NCBI GenBank assembly: GCA_025618425.1
Contig: CM046832.1
Coordinates: 24,959,059 to 25,023,058, forward strand
Source of the DNA: Heliocidaris tuberculata
Taxonomy: Eukaryota > Echinodermata > Echinoidea > Camarodonta > Echinometridae
Direction of reading: 5' to 3'
DNA: 64,000 bases
Translations under genes and position numbers: made by a program
In this document: positions 52,779 to 62,160 of the stretch, piece after piece
How positions within the stretch are numbered: position 1 is the first letter of the stretch
Layout of the letters: the number at the start of each line of letters is the position of its first letter
The notes under the pieces: generated by a model
What the model was told of the DNA's origin: nothing
Databases searched by the model: none
Seen by the model: only the letters and a program-made list of their open reading frames with translations

Positions 52779-53203
52779 CAGAGCTATCCATACAGAGAGT
52801 CCTGACACTGGAGGTCGCTTCTGATTGGTCAGTCATTTCATGGAGCTTCAAAAAGTTCCCTCTCATAGAGAATGTACGTGAAAGGGAACTATTGGAAGCT
52901 CCATGATCCGCCATGTTTTAAACAAAGACCGCGTACGCGCATGCTTATTTTGCGCGTGTCACAACTCTCTCTATCAATGCGCTCTGGGGTAACTCAGAGC
53001 GCGTTGATAGAGAGAGTTGTGACACGCGCAAAATAAGCATGCGCGTACGCGGTCTTTGTTTAAAACATGGCGGATCATGGAGCTTCCAATAGTTCCCTTT
53101 CACGTACATTCTCTATGAGAGGGAACTTTTTGAAGCTCCATGAAATGACTGACCAATCAGAAGCGACCTCCAGTGTCAGGACTCTCTGTATGGATAGCTC
53201 TGG
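52779..53203. repeat. Near-perfect hairpin: two ~208-bp inverted arms, 8-bp loop
   Basis: The left arm (52779-52986) and right arm (52995-53203) are reverse complements with one clear mismatch (CAATGCG against CAACGCG). The spacer is GGGTAACT. Inside the arms are CGCGTACGCGCATGC and a CATGGCGGATC motif. The GGGTAAC(TCAGAGC) module occurs at the left border, centre and right border. There is no coding potential that is not mirrored. It is probably a foldback element or a recent inverted duplication. Confidence 0.9.
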
Positions 53204-53802
53204 GGTAACTTACACAGTGCCCTCTTGCGGCATAAAAATGTCAATAATCTGCGTTTGAATTTTTAAATCTTTCTGGTCGAGATAAAACTACGGAGATCAT
53301 TATGTGCCCTGCATTCGTTGAACACTAGTCAATCGTTAATTACGAATATTCACAGAGAGTAATGAACGTAAAATGTTAGATACATGTATAAACATCACAG
53401 CCATTGAAGTAAAATCTCGGTTGCAGTCTAGTTCCTTGAATTTATTGTATTTGTTGTGTACGGGTAAGATAAATTGGTGCTTGCACTGTTCATTCATCTG
53501 TTTGAATTGCGCACTGTCATTACTCCTTCATTTCATTTCCATAATGCAAAAGCCATTCAATATTATATTATGCTGCAAACTCTATATAATAGACTAACCA
53601 TTATGTAATGTAATCAATCTAATATGCAACAACAAACGCGGAGAAGAGAACTTTTAAAATAACACGCATCACATTTTAAAAATATTTTCTTCCATTTGAT
53701 ATGTGTTTAATTTTCATATTAAGTCACTGAAATCACCCTTTTTTTCATACAGACCCAACAAGAACAAACATGTACATTCACATGAATATAATGTATTAAT
53801 GT
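53204..53802. other. Spacer, no gene recognised
   Basis: AT-rich unique sequence. No frame is convincing. Confidence 0.4.
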
Positions 53803-54392
53803 TTAAAGGAGAATGAAACCCTGGAGAAATATCAATTTTAATGAAAAGAGAGGATAGAGAGGAGCAATTAAAAAAAGTTCCATCAAAATCGGTTACGAAA
53901 TGAAAAAGTTATGAAAGTTCGAAAAGTCTCAATTTACTTTCTATGGCGATCCTCAAATTGGCAATGCTGCTTCAAAATTGCACGTTTAGTAGTACAACTC
54001 TCAATACTTTTTGTACGTAAAATTTCATATTTTCTCCATTCTCTCTAAAGATGCTGCTTGTCTTTTGGTGAACTCAAAATTATGTTGTATCAAATACATT
54101 TTCCCGTGATATATCTTGAGCTAAGAAGGAGACAAGCTGCACCTTGAGAGATAATGGGGAAAAATGAAATTTTGTGTACAAAACATATGGAGAGTTGTAC
54201 TACTAAACCTGTCACTTTGAAGTAACATTGCCAATTTGAGGATCGCCATAGAAAGTAAATTGAAACTTTTCAAACTTTCATAACTTTCTCATTTCGTAAC
54301 CGATTTTGATGGAACTTTTTAAAAATTGCTTCTCTTTATCCTCTCTTTTCATTAACATTGATTTTTTCCCCCAAGGTTTCATTCTCCTTTAA
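53803..54392. mobile_element. Long-TIR MITE with TTAA ends (family 2, copy 2)
   Basis: The 590-bp copy of the 21322 element starts TTAAAGGAGAATGAAACCCT and ends with its reverse complement, with TTAA intact on both sides. It lies about 350 bp beyond the 3' end of the sulfotransferase exon. Its right arm is slightly better preserved than the left. Confidence 0.85.
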
Positions 54393-54740
54393 AGGGACAT
54401 CATGAATGTCGGGTAAAAATTTTCACCGAAATACAACCCTTTTGGGAAAAAAAGGACAGAATCTTAGCCTTGATTCTGTTTTAAAGGGTACTGATCGGTA
54501 GAATACATATAAAACAAGTATCGAGTAAATGGAAGCACAAAGCATAACATCATGAACAATTATTATGTGCTAGTGATAAGTAATTTTAAAAATGGTTAAA
54601 GCATGTTCGACTGACACAAATTTGATTTTTCGCGAATTAGATGTACCTGTAGAAATAATGGCATCGTTATTCCTAATTGTTTAATTGCAATAACAGTGGG
54701 GTCTATTCCATCTAGTTGTCTCTCAACATCTCCCCTTGGA
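54393..54740. other. Spacer / 3' flank of sulfotransferase gene
   Basis: On the minus strand this follows the sulfotransferase stop codon and should include its 3' untranslated region. An ATTAAA-type signal is possible near 54679-54684 on the minus strand; there is no canonical AATAAA. Confidence 0.4.
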
Positions 54741-55992
54741 TCAATTTGTTAAATCAAGAAGCTTGGTCAAATTTGTGATCTTGCGTGCTGGAATCGCAAG
54801 AGTGGCCTTCTCTGGACGTATTTTCCTATAATTAGCACCGCTACGCTTACTCCTACGACCTTCGAGGGCAGCCCTGTTGACCATGCCTGTCCTGATCAGC
54901 CTGGTATAGACAGTATCGTCTCGAAGCATATTTTTGCAAAAGTTCGAGGTGTCTTTCTTTAATATGAATTTTTCAACTCTCTTATCTTTGCGATTCCTTT
55001 CGCCTGTATTGACGCATTCGTCAAATGATTTCTTTTCCAAGCTTAGGAAATACTGAAGATCTTTCTCGAAGTCGGGTCCGTAATCACTGACCTTTTCCCA
55101 AAAGGACTGGTTGAAATGCCTATACAGCATGACGTCTCCTGCGCTCCATTCTAATACATCTGCAGCTAGGTCCTCCGACAATTTGTATCGATGAGTTTTA
55201 CTTCGGATCCCATGCGACAAGTACAAAATATCTTCAAATTCCCAGCAAAGGAGCTTGCGCAAAATAATGAGAGATTCATCAAAATATTCATTAATCAGCA
55301 TAAAATCTATTTCTTTGGAAAGTCTCTCAATCTTTTCCTGGATTTTAGCTTTATTTTCATCGTACTTGTGATCAAAACCAAGATCGAACAATTGGCCATT
55401 TCGAATCTTCTGCCAAGCGCTGACCTTTTGGTCGTAGTACATTTTCGGATTTGCCATGAATGTTCTAAACGGGTTCGATCCGGGTATCTTGAGATGATAA
55501 CCCAATTCAAAGTAACCGAATACAGATTCAAGTTGTGTGACCGGATGTCGGATAATAGAAATATACTTGGCATGTGGCACTACTTTATCCATTTCTGGGC
55601 GGTTATATCGAGCATGGTTGACAAGCATATCAAAGTCGTGTCGAGTCCTGAACGGAATTTGATAAATCATTGATGCTTGAAATAACTCTTTATCACATAT
55701 GATATGGCCTGATTTTCGAGTAGCAATACTCATATTCCGCTCGAAGCCATACCGCTGCAGTATAGAAACCAATGTGGTGGAGCCTGTTTTGTGCGTCTTG
55801 ATATACACTATCTTATGCACAGGTGCTTTGCAGGATGTAGAGTTGACACCTAGTCCAGGGGTGGGAATCCTCTTTTGAACTTTGGGTTTTATCGAAGATG
55901 CCAAAAGTCTACTTGCCGAAGATGTTTTAATCGATAAAGCGGTATTCAATGTCAGGTTGCTCGATGGCTGAATGAACACTTCCTTGAACAGA
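54741..55992 (-). CDS. Galactose-3-O-sulfotransferase-like gene, last coding exon
   Basis: The exon encodes about 416 residues of a Gal3ST/cerebroside sulfotransferase-family enzyme, which transfers sulfate from PAPS to the 3-OH of galactose in glycolipids or glycans in the Golgi. The 5'-phosphosulfate-binding motif KTHKTGSTTLVSILQRYGF lies at about residues 66-85 of the exon product and the 3'-phosphate-binding motif ISIIRHPVTQLESVF at about 144-158. Conserved Trp/His-rich blocks (WSAGDVMLYRHFNQSFWE) follow. The frame is intact to a TGA at 54741. On the minus strand TTGTATTTTTACAG precedes base 55992, a good 3' splice site, so the ATG further upstream (56027) is likely intronic and the cytoplasmic tail and membrane anchor would be on an upstream exon not identified here. 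Confidence 0.85.
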
Positions 55993-56929
55993 CTGTAAAA
56001 ATACAAACATAATATGAAATATGTCAAAGAAATGTGACATAAGGAAATACATTTTAATAATATTTAAAGATATTAAGCCGTACTGAGATTGGATAAATTT
56101 AAATCCTTGACTCAGGGGGATATGTAGTATTTCGAACAAACCAAAGCAAACGCAAACAAAAACATGAACGAAATATTTATTGAATGACTTTTGCTAAGCA
56201 AAATAAATTTCAATATATATTTTTGTTGTTTTAATAGGTATATAAATGAAACGAAAATATTCATTCACACTTAGAATAATCGATATGTTTGCCTACATAT
56301 TTAAAGTTATTATTTAATTTATAATACAATTATAGTATATAATTATAGTATAATTTATACTTTGCTCCGATAAAGTTTTTGCGGACTTTATTTTCAATGA
56401 GTTCCAAAAAACAGTGAATAATACAAAACCGTAGTTTGAAAGAATTAATTTCCGTATCACCGGCATAAATCCGGTTCAAGGAGCGGGGTGTGATCGCAAT
56501 ATTGAGCGGAAATTTCAAAAAATTTGGGGCATCAATAATCAAGGGCTATTTCTGGAAAAAGGGGGCACCTACAACGGGAAAAATATACCATCTCTACACA
56601 TTGGCATATATACCCTACATTTTGATTAAATTTTTAGGGATTTCAATACGCTTTTATCTTACATGCTCTAATATACTATATACTTAAGCATCAAAGCGAG
56701 CAATTTTTAAAGATCTGTGAGCCTGCATGGTGACCAATAACATCTTATATAGACGAAAAAACTGTTCTAAAAGGTTTTTAAACACAGTCTCGGTATGAGA
56801 GACTGAAAAGACCTCCAATAAGTAATTATCTATATGAAATATAAATGTGAGCGAGCGCAGCTAGCCAGCCTTGACGAAATTAAAGTAAAGTAGTTCTAAA
56901 TCGCTTTAAATTAGGGGCACAAATTGTGT
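55993..56929. other. Probable intron / upstream region of sulfotransferase
   Basis: AT-rich, starting on the minus strand with the putative splice acceptor at 55993-56006. No further exon with a transmembrane anchor is recognisable up to the Penelope-like element at 57.9 kb. Confidence 0.45.
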
Positions 56930-57660
56930 AGGAAGAAAAAGGGCAACAACGAAAATGGCACTTATCATAAAAGAAAAGGAGCAGGAAGGTGTCATATTAA
57001 AAAGAGCAATTATTAAAGATGAAACATATGGTATTTGTCGCATATCAATACTGGCACTTAAGCAGAGGTGAAAAAGGCCACTTATGAGAATTGAAAGGGG
57101 CGTGTGTTATAAAGGAAGAGGGGCTCTTATCAGAAAGAATAAGGGTACTTCTAAGAAAGGAAAGGAGCTGGTGTCAAAATGAATTAAGGGGGAGTTATCA
57201 GAGGTGTAAAAGGGCACTCATCAGAGATTACAAGTGTCACATAGCAGAAGGCGGAAGGGGCACTTGTGACTTGTCAAATTAGAGCGGACACCTCTCAAAT
57301 CTGAAAAGAGGCCATTGCCACAGGTGAAGATGCACTTATCAGAGATGAAAAGGGGGTAATTCTTGTATCTGAAAATGGACACTTATGAGAATGGAAAAAA
57401 GGGCACTTATTGCAAGGAATTAATAGGTACATTTGATGTAAATGATTTAAAAGGGAATTGTCGAAGGAAAGATTTTATTAGGGGTTATATGAGAGGTGAA
57501 AAAGGAAGAGGCTCGTTTTCAGAAATAAAATAAAAGGAGCACTTATCAGAAAGAATCGGGGCAATTATAAGATTGGAAAAGGGTCACGCGTTTTGATACA
57601 ATGGATACTTATAGAAGGGGAAGGGGCAAGGGACAGTTGTCAAGGAAGAAGGGGCACCTC
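56930..57660. repeat. Decayed minisatellite, ~25-30-bp unit (AAAAGGGGCACTTATCAGAGATG)
   Basis: Phrases such as AAAAGGGCACTTATCAGA, GGGGCACTTGTGA, GGAGCACTTATCAGAAAG, GATGCACTTATCAGAGATG recur about 25 times with variable spacing. It is purine-rich on this strand. Divergence between units shows age. There is no coding signal. Confidence 0.65.
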
Positions 57661-57845
57661 TTAGATTTAAATAGGCCTCTGGCAATTCTCAATGGTAATA
57701 AAATCAAATTGTAAGAATGTCCATATTAATTTTTTTTTTTTAAATTGTAAGAATGTGGAACGGGCAGGGGTTATAAAGGAAAGGGGCATGTAAAAGCGGG
57801 AACTGCTAGGATACCCAAATTCCTGAAATACCGGGAACACTGTAC

Positions 57846-57865
57846 ACCCCCCCCCCCCCCCCCCC
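57846..57865. repeat. Poly-C tract
   Basis: About 20 consecutive C lie 30 bp before the start of homology to the Penelope-like element. Confidence 0.9.
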
Positions 57866-57896
57866 ACAGTGCCTGATTTTAAATAATCTTAAATTT

Positions 57897-60116
57897 GACA
57901 CTGCCTGCACATTGAGAGACATATGCGCCGAAGCAGCTGAATCGCATGTCGACACCCTGAAGGAAAACATCAGCACCCTCAAAGACCAGCTCCGTAATGT
58001 CTGCTCCCCCAAGGACTATCACATCATACTGAACAAAATTAACAGAAATGTATGTATGTTACAAACTAAACTCATCAGAATAAAGAACAAGAAACTGGAG
58101 AAAGACAGAAGGCTAAACGAAACACACCTGTCTGCAAAAGCATCACCGTCTACGATCCAAACTCGGGGAGAGAATGACACAGACGAGGTCATAAACTCAC
58201 TGTCACCGCGAAACCAACGAACAAGTCACCAAGATGAAGTGGTCACCCCTCCGCCAGATTCACATCGGGAACACCACTCCCGGAGAAGTACATGCAGCAA
58301 ATGTAAGCACAATTGTAAAGATAAGAAAAGTAATAACCGTAGATATAGTCGTAATATGTATGTGAAACGTAAGCGTAGATTACAAAGACATGATGTTGTG
58401 ACAGAGTCCAACACCAGGTCTACAGTAGATAAGACTAATGTACAACGTGATGAGATGATTGCTGACGATAGAAAATTAATTGTGAACTTATCCGATGAAA
58501 TTCTATCACCAGGAGCTACAGCACTCTTATCAAGAGGCCTGGGCTTCTGTCCCACCCCTCCAAAAATAAACGCACTGCAATTACAATCAGATTTCCGCGC
58601 ATTTCGCCGGCGCATGCTATTGAAATGCTATTTCAGCCTCAAAAATCAGCAGTCATCTCTGAACAATGAGTCGGTTTCTCATTCTTGTGAGAATGAATCT
58701 GGTGATGACGATTCTGAACAGATGTCACACAATGATATCTTACAAAGATTAATGAAAGGAAAACCTACCCAAAGTAAATGGACCCCTCGGTTTAACCCCC
58801 CTCCCGCACTTATCTTGTATCTAGACAAATTAGAGGAATCTCTACAGCCACTCATCACGAAGAAACACAATGACAACCTGTCTCTCCCAGAAAGACAAGC
58901 CCTCCGACAACTTAGAGAGAATAAAGAAGTGATTATCAAACCAGCTGACAAAGGTTCAGCAGTTGTCGTTCAATCCAAACAGGACTATTTGTCCGAAGGT
59001 CTGAGGCAATTGAATACGGAAACGTACAGAAAAACTGAAGTTGATCCAAACACTGAACATCTGAATCAAGTGAAAAAAGTTGTGAAGAACCTACATGTTC
59101 CTAAAGATATCAAGCAGTTGCTAATCCCTGACAACTCTGAATGCCCACAAATGTATTTCTTGCCTAAAATACACAAACCTGGCAACCCCGGACGGCCAAT
59201 TGTTTCTGGCTGCTCTTGCCCTACTGTTCAGATATCTCGCTTTCTTGACACAGTCTTACGCCCATTAGTACAACATACAAAATCCTTCATCCAAGACACA
59301 ACACACTTTCTGCGACACATCTACACAATAAACTCAGAGGGACCAATTCCCACGGGGACAATTTTGGTCTCAGCTGACGTCAAGTCGCTCTACACCAACA
59401 TCCCACATAATGATGGAATCCAAGCTTGTCAGAGAGCTCTTGATAAGCGCAAATCTAAAGATCCTCCGACCAATCATCTGATTCGCTTATTAGATCTGAT
59501 ACTGAAATTGAACAACTTTCAGTTCGCAGGGGAATTCTACATACAAACCCAAGGTACAGCCATGGGTACACCAGTGGCAACCTCATATGCCAACCTCTTC
59601 ATGGCGGACCTAGAAGAAAGACTCCTCTCCACAGCCCCACAACAACCCTACAAATCATCATGGTGTAGATACATCGATGACATCAATTTCCTTTGGTCTG
59701 GCGACAGAGAATCGCTCAATCAATTCATCCAAATCGCTAACTCATTTCACCCCACAATCAAATTCACGTTTGAAACATCTAACTCACATGTTCCCTTCCT
59801 CGACGTTCTTCTCTACGTGAAAGATGGAGTTCTTCACACATCTCTCTATTCTAAACCTACAGACACCCATGCCTACCTCCTTCCTGATTCATGTCACCCT
59901 CCTCACATATTCAGGAGCATCCCTTACAGTCAAACCATTCGCATTCGGCGCATCTGCTCTGAAGAAGCCGAATGTGAATCAAGCATTACTGAGCTACAGG
60001 AACACCTCGACAAACGCAACTACAAACCAAACTCCATGAACAAAGCTATCAGCAAAGCTAAAAGCATCCCTCGGGAAAGTCTTCTGAAATACAAGAGAAA
60101 AGAGAAAAAAAACTGA
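57897..60116 (+). CDS. Penelope-like reverse transcriptase (5'-truncated)
   Basis: The frame is open from the truncation point to a TGA at 60114-60116. Order: a basic N-terminal region (about residues 1-190) with a CSKCKHNC Cys cluster near residue 130; a LSRGLGFCPTPPK motif; NKEVIIKPADKGSAVVVQ; YFLPKIHKPGNPGRPIVSG; ILVSADVKSLYTNIPH, the first catalytic block; GTAMGTPVATSYANLFMADLEE; and the catalytic CRYIDDINFLW (YIDD about residue 592). FLDVLLYVKDG and a Lys-rich C-terminal linker follow. The IKP-DKG motif and the FLPKIHKP motif are characteristic of Penelope-like and related telomerase-like RTs. Stop comes from a shift in AAAAAAAA at 60105-60112. Confidence 0.92.
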   Translation, partial: DTACTLRDICAEAAESHVDTLKENISTLKDQLRNVCSPKDYHIILNKINRNVCMLQTKLIRIKNKKLEKDRRLNETHLSAKASPSTIQTRGENDTDEVINSLSPRNQRTSHQDEVVTPPPDSHREHHSRRSTCSKCKHNCKDKKSNNRRYSRNMYVKRKRRLQRHDVVTESNTRSTVDKTNVQRDEMIADDRKLIVNLSDEILSPGATALLSRGLGFCPTPPKINALQLQSDFRAFRRRMLLKCYFSLKNQQSSLNNESVSHSCENESGDDDSEQMSHNDILQRLMKGKPTQSKWTPRFNPPPALILYLDKLEESLQPLITKKHNDNLSLPERQALRQLRENKEVIIKPADKGSAVVVQSKQDYLSEGLRQLNTETYRKTEVDPNTEHLNQVKKVVKNLHVPKDIKQLLIPDNSECPQMYFLPKIHKPGNPGRPIVSGCSCPTVQISRFLDTVLRPLVQHTKSFIQDTTHFLRHIYTINSEGPIPTGTILVSADVKSLYTNIPHNDGIQACQRALDKRKSKDPPTNHLIRLLDLILKLNNFQFAGEFYIQTQGTAMGTPVATSYANLFMADLEERLLSTAPQQPYKSSWCRYIDDINFLWSGDRESLNQFIQIANSFHPTIKFTFETSNSHVPFLDVLLYVKDGVLHTSLYSKPTDTHAYLLPDSCHPPHIFRSIPYSQTIRIRRICSEEAECESSITELQEHLDKRNYKPNSMNKAISKAKSIPRESLLKYKRKEKKN

Positions 60117-60760
60117 ACAGAACACCACTTGTACTAACCTATCACCCCAACCTTCGTAAGGTCTCCCGCATCGCACAAGAACACATGCAAATACTGCACC
60201 AATCTCAAGTCACTAAAGAAATATTCCCCGAACCACCCCTAATAGCATTCAGGCGATGCCGCTCACTCCAAGACCTTCTAGTATCATCTCGTGTTTCCGC
60301 CAACTCCCAAAGCAATCTGAATGAAAACATGGGCTCATCCAAATGCAAAGCCAAGAAATGTTGTATCTGCCCATTCATGATGAACACAAAACAATTCACG
60401 AGCACAACAACCAGAGAGAAGTTCCCAATCACACAACATATCAATTGTAAATCTTTATGGGTATTATACCTGATTACCTGCAAACGCTGTACCAAACAAT
60501 ATGTCGGCAAAACAACAAATACTCTCTATACGAGAATGTGCAACACACGGTCAGACATCAAGAAATACCACACAGACAGGCGTAAGGAAATCCCTATTGC
60601 TGCCCATTTCAGCACAAATGGGCATACTGCAGATGACATTCAACTCACAGGAATAGAAGTAATTAGAAAACACCAAGAATCAGTCATCCTGAAACGCGAA
60701 TCATACTGGATCCTCAAACTTAAGACGCTTACACCAAACGGCATCAATGTTGAGGAATAA
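60113..60760 (+). CDS. Penelope-like GIY-YIG endonuclease domain (frame-shifted)
   Basis: After the A8 run coding continues in another phase: RTPLVLTYHPNLRKVSRIAQ, then LIAFRRCRSLQDLLV, a Cys linker CKAKKCCICPFM, and the GIY-YIG nuclease with LWVLYLITCKRC (GIY part), KQYVGKTTNTLYTRM (YIG part with catalytic Arg), AAHFSTNGH and ILKRESYWILKLKTLTPNG (catalytic Glu region). It ends at a TAA (60758-60760). The nuclease nicks target DNA to prime reverse transcription. With the linker, this was one protein with the RT. A run length of 8 A instead of 6 or 9 explains the break and may be a sequencing error. Confidence 0.9.
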   Translation: MNRTPLVLTYHPNLRKVSRIAQEHMQILHQSQVTKEIFPEPPLIAFRRCRSLQDLLVSSRVSANSQSNLNENMGSSKCKAKKCCICPFMMNTKQFTSTTTREKFPITQHINCKSLWVLYLITCKRCTKQYVGKTTNTLYTRMCNTRSDIKKYHTDRRKEIPIAAHFSTNGHTADDIQLTGIEVIRKHQESVILKRESYWILKLKTLTPNGINVEE

Positions 60761-61406
60761 GTCGCGAACTCGGCAATTACATACACTTGTTTCTCTCTTA
60801 CGGACTTTCGTTTTTAGTTATTTTTTATTTATTTATTATCAATGTCACATATATAAAAGGTTAAACATACATAATAGATTAAATAGATAGAAGAGAGTTA
60901 GTTTGTTTTCTTACCAAATTATAGTAGGTATTGGACAGTGTTTTTTAAAAAAGATTATGGAACGGCGGTTTCATTTACCAGTACCTTATAGCTGTGATAT
61001 CCCATAATTTGAAGCTAATTGTTTTATTTCGTTTAAGATGTATGATATTTTGTGTATGATATTCACCATACAATCAATGTTGAGGAATAAGTCGCGAACT
61101 CGGCAATTACATACACTTGTTTCTCTCTTATGGACTTTCGTTTTTAGTTATTTTTTATTTTTTATTTATTATCATTGTCACATATATATTAGGTTAAACA
61201 TACATAATAGATTAAATAGATAGAAGAGAGTTAGTTTGTTTTCTTACCAAATTATAGTAGGTATTGGACAGTGTTTTTTAAAAAAGATTATGGAACGGCG
61301 GTTTCATTTACCAGTACCTTATAGCTGTGATATCCCATAATTTGAAGCTAATTGTTTTATTTCGTTTAAGATGTATGATATTTTGTGTATGATATTCACC
61401 ATACAA
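60744..61406 (+). repeat. Two tandem ~330-bp units (Penelope pseudo-LTR-like)
   Basis: Unit 1 (60744-61073) and unit 2 (61074-61406) share the last five codons of the endonuclease frame plus stop, then GTCGCGAACTCGGCAATTAC and on to GATATTCACCATACAA. They differ by a few substitutions and a small ATTT indel. Unit 1 serves as the 3' region of copy 1 and unit 2 leads into the leader of copy 2. Penelope-like elements often have such pseudo-LTRs formed by tandem arrangement. Confidence 0.88.
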
Positions 61407-61475
61407 TTCGTATAGTACATGTAGTATATAAGTAGAATGTTGTATGAACTCGGTGACTTGTTTACTCTCAAATAT

Positions 61476-61682
61476 ATGCACTTGGTGCATTTCATGTATT
61501 TAATGAATATTCATGATATTACCCATGGCAACACATGCGCATTGGCAAAGCGCAGTACGCTTTTTAACACCAGTGGGTATCCAAGCAACTCAAAACTATC
61601 AAAACTATTAACATTATTCAAGGAATTCAACAAGACCTTGGCATCACTTCTGTTTACGACAGGTATGTCGGCTTTATTATAA
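61476..61682 (+). other. Conserved 68-residue frame in the leader
   Basis: Protein-identical to the minus-strand frame at 6547-6753. One synonymous nucleotide change is visible (ATGCGC against ATGTGC). It crosses the candidate splice donor at 61663. Whether it is translated is unknown. Confidence 0.3.
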
Positions 61683-61849
61683 TTCATTTGAAATTTCGGT
61701 ATTTTTACATGATATTTCTACTGACAATAATATTAGTCCGTCAATTTTTGAATGATTGTGTCTTCTCTTTGTATTTTGTGAATTATTCTCTTCGTTAATT
61801 TTGTCATGCCTTTCTTAGTGATTGTATCTTCTCTTTATAACTGTTTCAG
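61663..61849 (+). other. Candidate leader intron of the Penelope-like element (187 bp)
   Basis: CAG/GTATGT at 61660-61668 and CTTTATAACTGTTTCAG ending at 61849 are strong U2-type sites. The same pair at the same 187-bp spacing exists in the inverted copy (6566 to 6380, minus). Introns in Penelope-like elements are known in other animals. The intron is retained in both genomic copies. Confidence 0.5.
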
Positions 61850-62160
61850 AATAAATTTCTGAAGAAGTCGAAAGACGAAAGCTTAAATTTCCTGAGTATC
61901 CTGCGTCATCTTTGGTTTGAATTCATCCCACTATGTTCTATATCACCCAAACCAAAGCGAATGGTAAAAGTAGACTCAACATCATCACATTATATTGCTT
62001 TCTTCTCTGGAGTTTACAGCATCAACTTTTGATCCTATTCGCCATGGATGGCAGGAACCTCATTCTCAACCACAATCCCCAACCGATCCGTCAACATGAA
62101 TACGGCAATCATCATCTACTCTCACAGCTCCAAGTTCAACTCGAGCGGAAGTAGACGTTG

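Larger units (their letters stand above)
57897..61073 (+). mobile_element. Penelope-like element, copy 1 (5'-truncated)
   Basis: Homology to copy 2 begins at about 57897 (GACACTGCCTGCAC), without its start codon or leader, which is normal for target-primed 5' truncation. It carries RT and a GIY-YIG endonuclease, the pair that defines endonuclease-bearing Penelope-like elements, followed by a ~330-bp 3' unit. The shared ~550 bp with copy 2 differs at very few sites, for example ACAAAGACATG against ACAAGGACATG. A one-base change in an A-run separates the two domains. Confidence 0.92.

Noticed and set aside
55191..55673. 160-codon plus-strand frame
   Set aside because: It lies opposite the sulfotransferase exon and is a shadow of its codon structure.
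55993..56027. ATG at 56027 as start of the sulfotransferase
   Set aside because: The first 11 residues are encoded by sequence that reads as an intron end on the minus strand (TTGTATTTTTACAG), so the frame probably opens only by chance upstream of the exon.
58226..58615. Minus-strand frame opposite the Penelope ORF
   Set aside because: It is antisense to a well-supported reverse transcriptase frame and also repeated in copy 2 for that reason.
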